From: an uncultured Colwellia sp. | GTDB lineage: Bacteria; Pseudomonadota; Gammaproteobacteria; Enterobacterales; Alteromonadaceae | Assembly: GCA_913062815.1 (NCBI GenBank) | Contig: CAJXWZ010000014.1 | Location: 1-64,000, forward strand | Direction of reading: 5' to 3' | Length of the DNA: 64,000 nucleotides | In this document: positions 18,185-28,021 of the stretch, one piece after another | How the letters are laid out: each line of letters starts with the position of its first letter | Position numbering within the stretch: position 1 is the stretch's first letter | Position numbers and translations under genes: made by a program | The notes under the pieces: generated by a model | What the model saw: only the letters and a program-made list of their open reading frames with translations | Told to the model about the DNA's origin: nothing | Databases searched by the model: none

Positions 18185-19780
18185 CTAGTTGTTAGCAACA
18201 ATTTGCTCAATACGTTGTTGCATACTCATTACTTTTTCTGGAAATTCATCCGCGAGATTGATTCGTTCTTTTTTATCATCGCTTAAACGGTACAGTTGTG
18301 GCTTGGCCTGTAACCCCATTTCAATATCTTTGTTGGCTAACCAATCAGGTGTTGTTCCCGTTGGCGGAGCTATATATTTCCAGTTACCATCACGTAACGA
18401 CAATGTAAATGACTCTTCTAACATTTCGGTTCTAGCAGACGTATTGGCATCAAGTAATGCACTAAGTATATTTTCACTGTCAATCGCTTCGTTGTCTGCT
18501 AGCTCAGTTTCCGTTAAAACAGCTAACGAACGATAAAAATCAATATGGCTGATTAACGCAGCACTATCACCCTTAACTTTCATGCCATTGGGGTAAGTAA
18601 CTATCATTGGTACACGTGTGCCTGCTTCAAATGCACTGTACTTACCACCTCGGTAATCACCTGAAGGATTATGTTCCCCTAGCATTTCAACGGCTTTATC
18701 GTTGTAACCATCATCTAATACCGGGCCATTATCACTTGAAAATATAATCAACGTATTGTCATAAACGCCCTGCTTTTTCAATTCGTCAATAATTTGGCCT
18801 GACATCCAGTCCATTTGCGCAATAGCATCGCCTCGTACGCCCATAGTACTTTTTCCTGCAAACATTTTATTTGGTACACGGGGCACATGAATATCATGAA
18901 ATGGAAAAAACAACATAAAGGGCTTGTCTTTGTTGTCTGCAATGAAAGATTTGGCTTTATTGGTAAAAACATGCGGAAATTCTTCATCAACCCACTCTGC
19001 AGCTTTTCCGCCTTTCATCCAACCTATGCGACTAATACCATTAACTATAGTGGCGCTATGTTGTAGGTCTGCCGTTTGCTTCAACAACTCAGAGCTTTTG
19101 GTACCAACAGGCCGCTCGCCGATACGCTCTTGGTAACTGACGGTAATAGGATCGTTTTCATCTAATCCAACCACATGATGATTTTCTAAGTAAACCGTTG
19201 GTACACGGTCACCCGTGGCTGGCATTAAAAAACTATAATCAAAACCTAATTCAATTGGTCCTGGTTTTACCGCCTTATTCCAATCAACAAAGCCATCACC
19301 TAAACCTAAATGCCACTTACCAACAACAGCTGTGGTATAACCCGCTTTCTTTAACATAGCAGGCAGCGTTGGCTTAGTATGATCAATAATCAAGGGCGCA
19401 TCGCCAGGTAAAATAGCAGCACTATTTCGAAAAGCATATTGGCCCGTTAATAATGAATAACGCGATGGTGTACAAGTAGCAGCTGAACTATGAGCATCGG
19501 TAAATCGAATACCTTGACTCGCTAATGCATCAATATTTGGTGTTTTTACCCCTTTAGCACCGTAGCTGCCCAAATCACCGTAACCTAAATCATCAACATA
19601 CAAGATAACGATATTAGGTAATTTTTTTGCTGAAATGGCATCAATACCTGCAGTGCTAATAGAGCTCTCTTTATTGCTACTCGAGATCTCTTTAGTGTTA
19701 TTTTCACCTGAGCATCCTAATACAGTGCTTAATAGAACACTTGCTATTATTGATGATAACGCCCTATGCTTTGTTAACAT
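18185..19780 (-). CDS. Family S1 sulfatase, lipoprotein
   Basis: The 531-residue formylglycine-dependent sulfatase has a lipoprotein signal with lipobox Cys23 (STVLGC). The metal-binding DDLGYGD is at about 63-69. The maturation motif CTPSR starts at Cys103, which must be converted to formylglycine, and it continues as YSLLTGQ. VVGKWHLGLGDG and FSSDNGPVLDDG (metal site) follow. The closest relative in the window is the sulfatase at 49139-50689, which shares the DRVPT-YLEN segment and nearly all blocks, so the two are paralogues at opposite ends of the locus. The family acts on sulfated sugars; the position attacked cannot be read. The start follows GGGGTAGGAGTAGTC. It is divergent from the beta-helix gene. 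Confidence 0.93.
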   Translation of the reverse strand: MLTKHRALSSIIASVLLSTVLGCSGENNTKEISSSNKESSISTAGIDAISAKKLPNIVILYVDDLGYGDLGSYGAKGVKTPNIDALASQGIRFTDAHSSAATCTPSRYSLLTGQYAFRNSAAILPGDAPLIIDHTKPTLPAMLKKAGYTTAVVGKWHLGLGDGFVDWNKAVKPGPIELGFDYSFLMPATGDRVPTVYLENHHVVGLDENDPITVSYQERIGERPVGTKSSELLKQTADLQHSATIVNGISRIGWMKGGKAAEWVDEEFPHVFTNKAKSFIADNKDKPFMLFFPFHDIHVPRVPNKMFAGKSTMGVRGDAIAQMDWMSGQIIDELKKQGVYDNTLIIFSSDNGPVLDDGYNDKAVEMLGEHNPSGDYRGGKYSAFEAGTRVPMIVTYPNGMKVKGDSAALISHIDFYRSLAVLTETELADNEAIDSENILSALLDANTSARTEMLEESFTLSLRDGNWKYIAPPTGTTPDWLANKDIEMGLQAKPQLYRLSDDKKERINLADEFPEKVMSMQQRIEQIVANN

Positions 19781-19884
19781 GACTACTCCTACCCCAAATT
19801 GTTATATATTTACAAACACATTAAAGCATATTAAACTTATTTATCATATAATAAATTTAATTATTTAGCATTAGGCGAAAACTC

Positions 19885-21540
19885 ATGTTCAAAATATCTG
19901 GTACTTTTTTACTAGCCTTTATCATCAACATTTCCTGCTCTTATGCTGCAAGCTATTATGTTGATGCAGTACAAGGTAAAGATAGTAACAATGGCTTATC
20001 ACCTGCTACAGCAATAAAATCATTAAAAAAGGCTGCTCAACTCTCCTTAAAAGCAGGTGATGAATTGCTATTAGCAAATCAGCAAGAATTTAATGGTGCT
20101 CTTAAATTTGAAAACATTAGCGGTGATGAAGACAATCCTATCGTTATTTCTAGTTATTCTGCTAAAGCCACCAGTGAAAATTCTAAAGCAACTATCAATG
20201 CTGCCGGTTTTTTATATGGCATACATATTAAAAATAGTAGTTTTATCAATATCAGTAATATTGCAATTAAGGCCAATGCTGGAGGAGTGCCTAAATGGCT
20301 ATCGAAGCAAGTGAATAGTAACAAGACTAAACCTATGAGAATTGGCATTTTTATTGAAGCTCATAATAAAGGCAATTTTCAAAGTATTCATTTAGACAAT
20401 GTGGATGTCAGTGATATTTTTTATAATGAAGCAGAAACGACTCGCTCAATAAAAGAAACACGTTCTGCTAATGGTACGCAAAGTTATGGTTGGGGTATTC
20501 GGTTCATTGCTCGAAAAGGAGCAAGCTTATCAGATGTATCAGTGAGTAACTCTACTATCAGTAATGTGAGTCATACTGGCATTAAATTCAATGGTCACAA
20601 CAAAGGCATCAATGACGCCAAGTTATACAATAATATTGTCAGTAAAACGGGTGGCCCCGGCATGCAAATGAGTGGTGTAGTCAATGCTCATGTCAGTAAA
20701 AACTTAGTCAACTACTCGGGTAGCAGCGATGACTCTCGAAAATGGGGCCGTGGCAGTGGTATGTGGACTTGGGGAAGTTCAAATATTTTGGTGGAACATA
20801 ATCAATTTTTAAATGCTTCTGGCCCTGGTGATTCAGCTGGCTTTCATATTGATTTTAATTGCGATAATGTTGTCGTGCAATACAACCTAAGCATGAACAA
20901 TGCTGGCGGTTTTATCGAAATTTTAGGCAATAATTACAACAATGCTTACCGATATAACATTAGTATTAATGATGGTTACCGAATCAAAGGTGAAAACAAT
21001 GCTTTTCAAGAAGGTAAAACTTTTTGGCTAAGTGGTTATCAAGGCAACAAAGCGCGTAAAGGCCCATTTAATAACTATATCTATAACAATACCATTTACC
21101 TGAAAGATGAGATTATGGCAAAAATAGCCGTAGCAAAAACGACCAAAGGCGCTTTTATTGCCAATAATATTTTCCATATTGAAGGTGACAGCAAATTGGT
21201 CAGTGGTGATCAATACAAACCTGAAAAATCAGGTAAAAGTAAAATCGAAAATATTGTTTTTAAGAATAACCTCTTTCTTCATGCCAATAACTGGCCTACT
21301 GAAGTAATCATTCAAGACGAACAACCAAAGATTGGCAATGCAAGGTTTACCAATGCTGGCGGTATTGCGCTAAAAGATTATACGCCAACTAATCGTCAGC
21401 TGATTAAAGATAAAGGCATTGTGGTAGCACCAATTCCCTTTGACAAAATAGGTTTATTGAAAGGCTTAACGGTCCATTATGATATTTTAGGCAACGCTAT
21501 TATTGGCACACCTGATATAGGTGCCATCGAAATTCAATAA
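19885..21540 (+). CDS. Exported right-handed parallel beta-helix protein, possible glycan lyase or hydrolase
   Basis: The 551-residue protein has a signal peptide (about 1-21, ending SYAA). YYVDAVQGKDSNNGLSP, near 24-40, is the opening seen in many secreted beta-helix carbohydrate-active proteins. Successive short repeats rich in Asn, Ser and Ile (HIKNSSFINISNIAIKA, VSNSTISNVSHTGIKF, LYNNIVSKTGGPGMQM, VEHNQFLNASG, VQYNLSMNNAGGF) form the coils. The fold is shared by several lyase and glycosidase families, and I cannot assign one or identify catalytic residues. Its position between two sulfatases suggests a role in cutting the same glycan. It could be a new family. Confidence 0.75.
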   Translation: MFKISGTFLLAFIINISCSYAASYYVDAVQGKDSNNGLSPATAIKSLKKAAQLSLKAGDELLLANQQEFNGALKFENISGDEDNPIVISSYSAKATSENSKATINAAGFLYGIHIKNSSFINISNIAIKANAGGVPKWLSKQVNSNKTKPMRIGIFIEAHNKGNFQSIHLDNVDVSDIFYNEAETTRSIKETRSANGTQSYGWGIRFIARKGASLSDVSVSNSTISNVSHTGIKFNGHNKGINDAKLYNNIVSKTGGPGMQMSGVVNAHVSKNLVNYSGSSDDSRKWGRGSGMWTWGSSNILVEHNQFLNASGPGDSAGFHIDFNCDNVVVQYNLSMNNAGGFIEILGNNYNNAYRYNISINDGYRIKGENNAFQEGKTFWLSGYQGNKARKGPFNNYIYNNTIYLKDEIMAKIAVAKTTKGAFIANNIFHIEGDSKLVSGDQYKPEKSGKSKIENIVFKNNLFLHANNWPTEVIIQDEQPKIGNARFTNAGGIALKDYTPTNRQLIKDKGIVVAPIPFDKIGLLKGLTVHYDILGNAIIGTPDIGAIEIQ

Positions 21541-21660
21541 TGACCCTAGGCTAATTATAAAATGCATGCTTTATACAATAATAACGATTTAAAGCTTTAC
21601 TGTTTCAATTAAAGTACTACATTAGTAAATAACACCTTATTAAATAGAATTATTTTGTGA

Positions 21661-22530
21661 GTGCTCTTGGTTAAACTAACTAGCTTTATCATCTGTCTCT
21701 GTTTGCTGTTATTCGTAAGCGCGCCTGCGGCAGCAGGTGAAAAGATTAAAGTAGCAGTGATTGAAAAACTTGCTCAACGCTATAAATTATTGTTAAGTGA
21801 AAATGAAGGCGATGTTACCAATATTAGTGAAGTAACTGGTGAGAACTCAACTCGTGGGCTAGTTCAACTAGTTATTATCAAGCAAGCACTTTATAAAGGC
21901 GGACTAGACGTAGATTTTGACTTTATTTTAACTCCCAATAGTACACGTTCCAATGCATTATTAAGGAGTGGCGATGCCGTAATATCGCCCCATCTAGGTT
22001 TGATACAGTCACAACCTAAAGAGACATTTTTAAGTTCTGTTGTTATAGAGTCAAGAACACTAACTAAAGGTGTTTATGGCTTAGCTTCAAATAAAGCCTT
22101 AATGGAAATCAAATCAATTGCAGATCTAAAGCCTCTTACAGGGGTACTGCAAACGTCATGGAGTTCTGATATCAAAACTTTAAAAAAACACGATATCACC
22201 CAAATAGATTTAGTAAATAAGTACCATAATATTTTTACTCGTATCGCCCATAGAGGTCTCGACTATACTTTACTAGAGCTCTCTTACAATAAAGAGCTAA
22301 TACGATATAGTAATAAAATACAATTGCATCCAGTTCCAAATATCGTCATAAAACTAGAAGGAACTAGGCACTTTTTCATCTCTAAAAAGCATGCTGATGG
22401 CAAACGTGTTTTTCAAGCGTTAGAAAAAGGCTTACAAATAATGAAAGAAGAAGGAACAATACAAAAATACTTTAAGAAAATTAAAGTGATTAGAGATGAT
22501 TTAGAGCATTTCAAAGTGCTTAATGAGTGA
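21661..22530 (+). CDS. Exported protein resembling periplasmic amino-acid-type binding proteins, function unknown
   Basis: The 289-residue protein starts at GTG (21661), or at TTG 21667. A signal peptide (about 1-25, SAPAAAG) is followed by a layout like the SBP_bac_3 solute-binding fold: KIKVAVIEKLAQ at the N-terminus, a central SIADLKPLTGVLQTSW segment and the C-terminal pattern ALEKGLQIMKEEGTIQKYFKK, typical of such proteins. No transporter permease or ATPase genes are near, so it is an orphan. It could be a sensor-like binding protein or a divergent DUF. It sits alone between the beta-helix gene and the GlcNAc-sulfatase-like gene on the same strand. Confidence 0.6.
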   Translation: MLLVKLTSFIICLCLLLFVSAPAAAGEKIKVAVIEKLAQRYKLLLSENEGDVTNISEVTGENSTRGLVQLVIIKQALYKGGLDVDFDFILTPNSTRSNALLRSGDAVISPHLGLIQSQPKETFLSSVVIESRTLTKGVYGLASNKALMEIKSIADLKPLTGVLQTSWSSDIKTLKKHDITQIDLVNKYHNIFTRIAHRGLDYTLLELSYNKELIRYSNKIQLHPVPNIVIKLEGTRHFFISKKHADGKRVFQALEKGLQIMKEEGTIQKYFKKIKVIRDDLEHFKVLNE

Positions 22531-22624
22531 GCTTTCATTTCCTTGAAACTCATAAATTTGTCTGATATTAATTATTATTGAATCAATTAATAATATACTT
22601 TTATTTATTGACTCATATTAGCCA

Positions 22625-24307
22625 ATGTCTCGAATTTTCCTTACTTGTCCTATTAAGTTTTCACTGCTGTTAAGTTTGTTTATATGCTCGGCTGCCTGTC
22701 ACGGAAATTCCAAGCAAATTAGCACAACAAATATAGATGAACACTCGCAACCACCTAATATCATTTTTATTATGTCAGATGATCATTCTGAGCGAGCTAT
22801 TAGTGCTTATGGCAGCAAACTGATACAAACCCCAAATATTGACCGCATAGCTGAAGATGGCGTAGTTTTTCAAAACTCATTTGTTGCTAACTCAATTTGT
22901 GGTCCTTCACGGGCGATCATGCTTACCGGAAAGCATAGTCATATAAATGGCTTTACTGACAACCATAGTCGATTTGATGGTAATCAACCAACCTACCCTC
23001 AGTATTTACAACAAGCAGGATATCAAACAGCTGTTGTGGGTAAATGGCATCTACACTCAGACCCGGTAGGTTTTGACTATTGGGAAATATTACGGGGGCA
23101 AGGTTTTTATTACTCACCTGTATTTGTTACCAATACTCCAACTGAAATGACGAAAAAAATAAAAGTAAAAAATAGCCAAGGCCAAATAATAAAAACAGAA
23201 TTAGAGAATACTTACACTGGTGCTTATGCTACAACGAAAACAGGTGACTTAGCATTAGACTTTCTCCAAAATCGAGACAAAAGCAAGCCCTTCGCCATGA
23301 TATATAACCATAAAGCACCACATAGAAACTGGATGCCAAATGTTGATGACTTAGGAATTATAGATACAACAACCCTCAAAGTACCTGACAACTTTTATGA
23401 TAACTACCAAGGGCGACCAGCTGCTCAGCAACAAGCCCTTGAAATTGATGATATGCACTTATCCTATGATTTAAAATTATCAGAGCATGACTACCAAGGT
23501 GATTTAACCGATATAAGTCAGGGTTGGGGAGCTCAATGGCAAAAACTATACAGTAGAATGACCCAAGAACAACAGCTTAAGTGGGACACTTACTATCAAA
23601 ACTTAAACAAAGAGTATCAACTAGTTAAAAGTGATAGCCAAGCACTTTTAGAGTGGAAGTATCGTCGTTATATGCATGATTATTTAAGTTCAATTCATGC
23701 TATGGATAAGGATATCGGACGAATACTCGATTATCTAGACAATCACGGTCTCACCAACAATACCTTAGTTGTTTATACCTCAGATCAGGGCTTTTTCATT
23801 GGCGAGCATGGTTGGTTTGATAAACGCTTTATGTATGAAGAAACAATGCGCACCCCACTTGTCTTGCGCTTCCCAGCAAAAATTAAAAGAGCACAACAAT
23901 TAACGGATATGGTACAGAACATAGACTACGCCCCCACAATCTTAGATTTCGCAGGAATTGCCATACCCGAAGATATGCAAGGCGTATCACTTAAACCATT
24001 ACTAACCAATCAAGAGCCGATAAAAAGAGATGCGTTGTATTATCACTATTACGAAGGTATCGAAAAAGAACACAGTGTTGCTAAACATGAAGGTGTGAGA
24101 ACTAACACACATAAACTTATCCACTTTAAAGATGTGGGCATCGATCATTTTGAGCTCTATGATATCAAGGCTGATCCAAGTGAAATGAATAACCTATATC
24201 AAAATAAAACAGTTAAGACTGTCCAACAGGAATTGCACCAGCAACTAGAGCGAGTAAAAGAACAGTATCTGGTTCCTCATAATGATAATAAAGAACAAAT
24301 AAAATGA
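22625..24307 (+). CDS. Family S1 sulfatase, N-acetylglucosamine-6-sulfatase-like lipoprotein
   Basis: The 560-residue sulfatase has a lipobox-like CSAAC (Cys25). The metal-binding SDDHSE is near 51-56 and the maturation motif CGPSR starts at Cys92, followed by AIMLTGKHSHINGF. The NSICGPSR-LTGK-SH-NGF combination recalls the subgroup that includes GlcNAc-6-O-sulfatases (by memory, S1_11); this is an inference. VVGKWHLHS and TSDQGFFIGEHGWFDKRFMYEE, a conserved sulfatase stretch, follow. Its TGA overlaps the ATG of the GH20 gene (ATGA), so sulfate removal and hexosamine release are translationally coupled. The start has little visible ribosome site. Confidence 0.92.
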   Translation: MSRIFLTCPIKFSLLLSLFICSAACHGNSKQISTTNIDEHSQPPNIIFIMSDDHSERAISAYGSKLIQTPNIDRIAEDGVVFQNSFVANSICGPSRAIMLTGKHSHINGFTDNHSRFDGNQPTYPQYLQQAGYQTAVVGKWHLHSDPVGFDYWEILRGQGFYYSPVFVTNTPTEMTKKIKVKNSQGQIIKTELENTYTGAYATTKTGDLALDFLQNRDKSKPFAMIYNHKAPHRNWMPNVDDLGIIDTTTLKVPDNFYDNYQGRPAAQQQALEIDDMHLSYDLKLSEHDYQGDLTDISQGWGAQWQKLYSRMTQEQQLKWDTYYQNLNKEYQLVKSDSQALLEWKYRRYMHDYLSSIHAMDKDIGRILDYLDNHGLTNNTLVVYTSDQGFFIGEHGWFDKRFMYEETMRTPLVLRFPAKIKRAQQLTDMVQNIDYAPTILDFAGIAIPEDMQGVSLKPLLTNQEPIKRDALYYHYYEGIEKEHSVAKHEGVRTNTHKLIHFKDVGIDHFELYDIKADPSEMNNLYQNKTVKTVQQELHQQLERVKEQYLVPHNDNKEQIK

Positions 24308-26598
24308 CTATGTATAACACTTTAAAACCTACCCTATTCGTTTTCTTGGTTATTCTTTTGACTAGCGGTCAATTTAAGTTGAGTGCCACAGAGCTATCTA
24401 TTATTCCAAAACCAAATCAGATAGTTGTGAGCAAAGGCGAGTTTACCTTCACCCCTACGACAACTATATATGTCAATGAAAACTCAGCTACAAATGTAGC
24501 ACAATACTTTGAGCATTTATTAAATCCTGCAACAGGGTTTAAGTTAACGATAAAAGAATATTCAACAGGTCAATTTCAAAAGAATAGTGTCTATTTGATT
24601 ATCGATAAGTCGATGAAACAAGCTGAAGGTTATCAGCTCAATGTTACCTCTGAACATATAACAGTGACAGCAAAAACAGCAAAAGGCCTGTTTTATGGTG
24701 TGCAAACAGTCAGACAACTTTTGCCAGCAAAGATCGAACAACAGTTTCCAATAAATAATGTTCGTTGGAGTGTTCCAGCCGTACAAATTAAAGATAATCC
24801 AAGGTTTGCATATCGAGGTATGCACCTTGATGTAGGCCGTCATTTTTATTCGGTTGAATTTATCAAAAAATATATTGATCTGATTGCTCTACATAAACTC
24901 AACAAGTTTCATTGGCATTTAACAGAAGATCAAGGTTGGCGAATTGAAATTAAACAATACCCCAAATTAACGACCGTAGGTGGTTATCGAGACGGAACAG
25001 TATATGGTCATCCATGGGATGAAAATACTAGAAATGATAAAGTTAATTACGGTGGCTTTTATAGCCAAGCAGAAATTAAAGACATTGTTGCTTATGCCAA
25101 AGAGCGCTTTGTAACAATTATTCCTGAAATTGATTTACCAGGCCATACAGTTGCAGCTCTAGCTGCCTACCCTGAACTTGCTTGTAGTGGTAAAAGTTTT
25201 AATGTGCGCAGCAAATGGGGGGTTTCCAAAGATGTGCTTTGTCCGAGTGAAACAACATTTACTTTTATCGAAAACGTACTCAATGAAGTCATGGATCTTT
25301 TCCCTAGTGAATATATTCACATAGGTGGCGATGAAGCACCTAAAGATCGATGGAAAGCAAGTCCACTAGCTCAGCAAGTCATCAAAGACAATCACTTAAA
25401 AGATGAGTTTGAACTACAAAGTTATTTCATCAAACGCCTTGAAAAAATGTTGAATAAACGCAACAGAAAACTCATCGGCTGGGACGAAATCTTAGAGGGT
25501 GGCTTAAGTGACACAGCCACGGTAATGTTCTGGCGCAGCTGGGGGGAAAATAAAAAGCATATTCAACAGGTATTAGAACAAGGAAACCCTGTTATCATGA
25601 CGCCTGTAAGCCATTTGTATTTTGATTATTATCAATCTGAATCTATGGATGAGCCCTTAGTATGGGGCGCATACCTGCCATTGAAAAAAGTCTACAGTTA
25701 CGATCCTGTTTTTGACGGCCTAACGGACAAACAAGCACAACATGTCATGGGTGCTCAAGGTAATTTATGGACTGAATATATTCAAACAGAACGTATGGTT
25801 GAGTATCAAAGTCAACCAAGAATGGCCGCGGTAGCAGAGCTGACATGGTCAGCAAAGCAAGACAAAAGTTGGTCAAGTTTCATAACACGATTAGATAAGC
25901 ACTTTAATCGACTTACGGCAATGGATGTGAACGCATCAACCAGTGTTTACAATGTTTATGGCGAGTTCAGTGAAGATAAAAAAACAATTACTCTTAACAC
26001 TGACGGTGAAAACCACCGTATTAGATATACAATAGATGGCTCCCAACCTACTCATCAATCCGCTGTTTACCATGCACCAATTAACTTAGATAAAACACTG
26101 CACATTCGAGCGATAGCAGAGAATAAGGAAACATTACAACATTTTGGCGACTATAAGCAGAGCTATATTAATCATTTAGCTGTGAATAAAGAAATCACAT
26201 TCATGGGTGAGACTTCTGCTAATTTGCACGCCCTAGGAAGAGAAATCCTCACTGATGGTATAATTTCGCACAATCGCCATACTATACGTAACAAATGGTT
26301 TGGCGAAAAAAATAAAACCATGATAGCTATCATAGATCTAGAGTCAGCAACTAAAGTGTCAAAGGTAACATTCGGTTTCCAACCAGAAAAAGGCATAAGA
26401 ATGATTTCACCGAAACAAACAATAGTAGATGTATCAACCGATGGTCAGCATTGGGATAATTTAGCATTACATGAGACTAGTAATGCCTATAATAGTGGTC
26501 AGTCGTCTATTGAAATAGCTTTCTCATCTCATAAAGCGAGATATATACGCTTAACTACGGTAGAAGGGTATCGGTTTGATGAAATTATCGTTGAGTAA
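24304..26598 (+). CDS. Beta-N-acetylhexosaminidase, GH20, with C-terminal chitobiase-like and F5/8C-like domains
   Basis: The 764-residue exported enzyme has a signal peptide at about 1-28. A GH20b N-terminal domain (about 32-160) is followed by the GH20 barrel (about 165-505). HIGGDEAPKDRW holds the Asp343-Glu344 catalytic pair of the substrate-assisted mechanism; RGMHLDVGRHF and KFHWHLTEDQGWRIEIK are family blocks. Next comes a CHB_HEX_C-like segment (about 575-620, IRYTIDGSQPTHQS) and a terminal discoidin-like region (about 640-764, YIRLTTVEGYRFDEIIVE) that may bind sugar. It removes terminal beta-GlcNAc or GalNAc. ATG at 24310 is an alternative start. It is coupled to the sulfatase before it. 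Confidence 0.94.
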   Translation: MTMYNTLKPTLFVFLVILLTSGQFKLSATELSIIPKPNQIVVSKGEFTFTPTTTIYVNENSATNVAQYFEHLLNPATGFKLTIKEYSTGQFQKNSVYLIIDKSMKQAEGYQLNVTSEHITVTAKTAKGLFYGVQTVRQLLPAKIEQQFPINNVRWSVPAVQIKDNPRFAYRGMHLDVGRHFYSVEFIKKYIDLIALHKLNKFHWHLTEDQGWRIEIKQYPKLTTVGGYRDGTVYGHPWDENTRNDKVNYGGFYSQAEIKDIVAYAKERFVTIIPEIDLPGHTVAALAAYPELACSGKSFNVRSKWGVSKDVLCPSETTFTFIENVLNEVMDLFPSEYIHIGGDEAPKDRWKASPLAQQVIKDNHLKDEFELQSYFIKRLEKMLNKRNRKLIGWDEILEGGLSDTATVMFWRSWGENKKHIQQVLEQGNPVIMTPVSHLYFDYYQSESMDEPLVWGAYLPLKKVYSYDPVFDGLTDKQAQHVMGAQGNLWTEYIQTERMVEYQSQPRMAAVAELTWSAKQDKSWSSFITRLDKHFNRLTAMDVNASTSVYNVYGEFSEDKKTITLNTDGENHRIRYTIDGSQPTHQSAVYHAPINLDKTLHIRAIAENKETLQHFGDYKQSYINHLAVNKEITFMGETSANLHALGREILTDGIISHNRHTIRNKWFGEKNKTMIAIIDLESATKVSKVTFGFQPEKGIRMISPKQTIVDVSTDGQHWDNLALHETSNAYNSGQSSIEIAFSSHKARYIRLTTVEGYRFDEIIVE

Positions 26599-26716
26599 TT
26601 TCATACAAAATTCATTAACGGTAAACCTTTACCAAGTGATTAAAGCCAGAATAACGATTGTAACTACCGTTAAATATAACTATAACGGTCTTTTCTCGAT
26701 ACTTAAAAAATGTTCT

Positions 26717-27940
26717 TTAAAAGTTTTGATACGACACGGTTTGATTAACAAGCATATCAATATCAAACCAACCCAGTACTTTTAACACTTCAAAACATGC
26801 GGCCATATTTTCATAATCAGATTTAATGCCTGCACTGGCTTTTTCATTCTCACATGGCGAATTTTCAAATTTGGCTTCACTAAACCAAGCACCATGTTCG
26901 CTATCTATCATGTACTCTAAACAGTATTGCCATAACTTTGTATAAATCTCTAAATAATTGGCGTCATCTGTAAATTGAAAAAGTAATGCCGATGCGGCAA
27001 TGCTTTCAGCCTGCACCCAAAAATACTTATTAGTGCTATGGCATTCATAAGAAGGATCAAAGCTAGAAAACATACCACCATTGTTTTCATCCCATGCTAC
27101 ATCAAAGGTGATATCAAACAATAATTTTGCTTTTTCTAATAGCCATGAGTCTGAATTATAACGATGCAACTGCAACAGAATTTTTGCCCATTGAACTTGA
27201 TGACCTGATTGGAAGCCCCACGGTCGCTTAGTATTATGAGGATCATCACGGTTATACAACCAGTCTACTTGATATGTTTTACAATAATGGTCCCAAATAA
27301 GTCCTTTAGTATCCGAAGCATAATTTACCGTCACGTTATAAGCTACAGTCTTAGCTCTTTGTAAAAAGAACTCATCTTGAGTAGCTTCATAAACTGATAT
27401 CAATGCCTGACAAATATGCATATTAGCTGATTGCCCTCGATAATCTGTTAGTACATTATCGACTCCAAGCTCTTCTGCATACAAGCCAATATCACTTAGC
27501 CAGAAATCTCGCTCAAGCAAGTTAAACACTTTTATAATTAAGGCATCATGGTTAAGAATTTTAGCTTTTAATGCTGCTGAATAACCGATAAGCAACCAAG
27601 CATAAGCTTGTGCTTTAGTTGTCAAATCAACCGCATGGTTATCATGCATGCAGATAGCATATTTTTGTACATCACTTTGCCAATGATATTTCTCTATATA
27701 GTCTATGCCATGGCTAACAAACTGACGATAGTCAGAATTATCAAAGTAACTTGCCGCACACGAATAACTAGCGACTAATTGACAACTACTATAAATATGC
27801 TTGACGGCACTAGAGAAGAGCTCTCCATCATCATTAAAGTTTTGAAAATACCCTCCTTGGTTATTGATAACTCTTTTATCATAAAATGATAAAATATTAT
27901 TGATTTGATCAGATATAAAAGACTGTTCAAATAAATTCAC
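26717..27940 (-). CDS. AGE-family (N-acylglucosamine 2-epimerase fold) protein with altered catalytic residues
   Basis: The 407-residue protein has no signal peptide and is probably cytoplasmic. The (alpha/alpha)6 AGE-family pattern is clear: YRGQSANMHICQAL (His175), SGHQVQWAKILL (His247), KYFWVQAESIAAS and YENMAACFEVL. Against my memory of E. coli YihS (Arg55, His176, His248, Glu251, His383), His175 and His247 are kept, but the Arg aligns with Cys53, the Glu with Gln250 (codon CAA) and the last His with Glu377. Normal epimerase/isomerase chemistry is therefore doubtful. It follows the PNGase gene by 81 bases on the same strand. Family members act on mannose, GlcNAc, cellobiose or sulfoquinovose-derived sugars. 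Confidence 0.8.
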   Translation of the reverse strand: MNLFEQSFISDQINNILSFYDKRVINNQGGYFQNFNDDGELFSSAVKHIYSSCQLVASYSCAASYFDNSDYRQFVSHGIDYIEKYHWQSDVQKYAICMHDNHAVDLTTKAQAYAWLLIGYSAALKAKILNHDALIIKVFNLLERDFWLSDIGLYAEELGVDNVLTDYRGQSANMHICQALISVYEATQDEFFLQRAKTVAYNVTVNYASDTKGLIWDHYCKTYQVDWLYNRDDPHNTKRPWGFQSGHQVQWAKILLQLHRYNSDSWLLEKAKLLFDITFDVAWDENNGGMFSSFDPSYECHSTNKYFWVQAESIAASALLFQFTDDANYLEIYTKLWQYCLEYMIDSEHGAWFSEAKFENSPCENEKASAGIKSDYENMAACFEVLKVLGWFDIDMLVNQTVSYQNF

Positions 27941-28021
27941 TTGATATCCTGTAGGCTAACATAGCCATTAAAAGAGACTGCTTAAAAATTCTCATTAAAA
28001 ACGAAACTGTTTTGTCATTTA

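Noticed and set aside
22566..22592. Inverted repeat TATTAATT/AATTAATA before the sulfatase at 22625
   Set aside because: The arms are entirely A/T in an AT-rich gap and can easily arise by chance.
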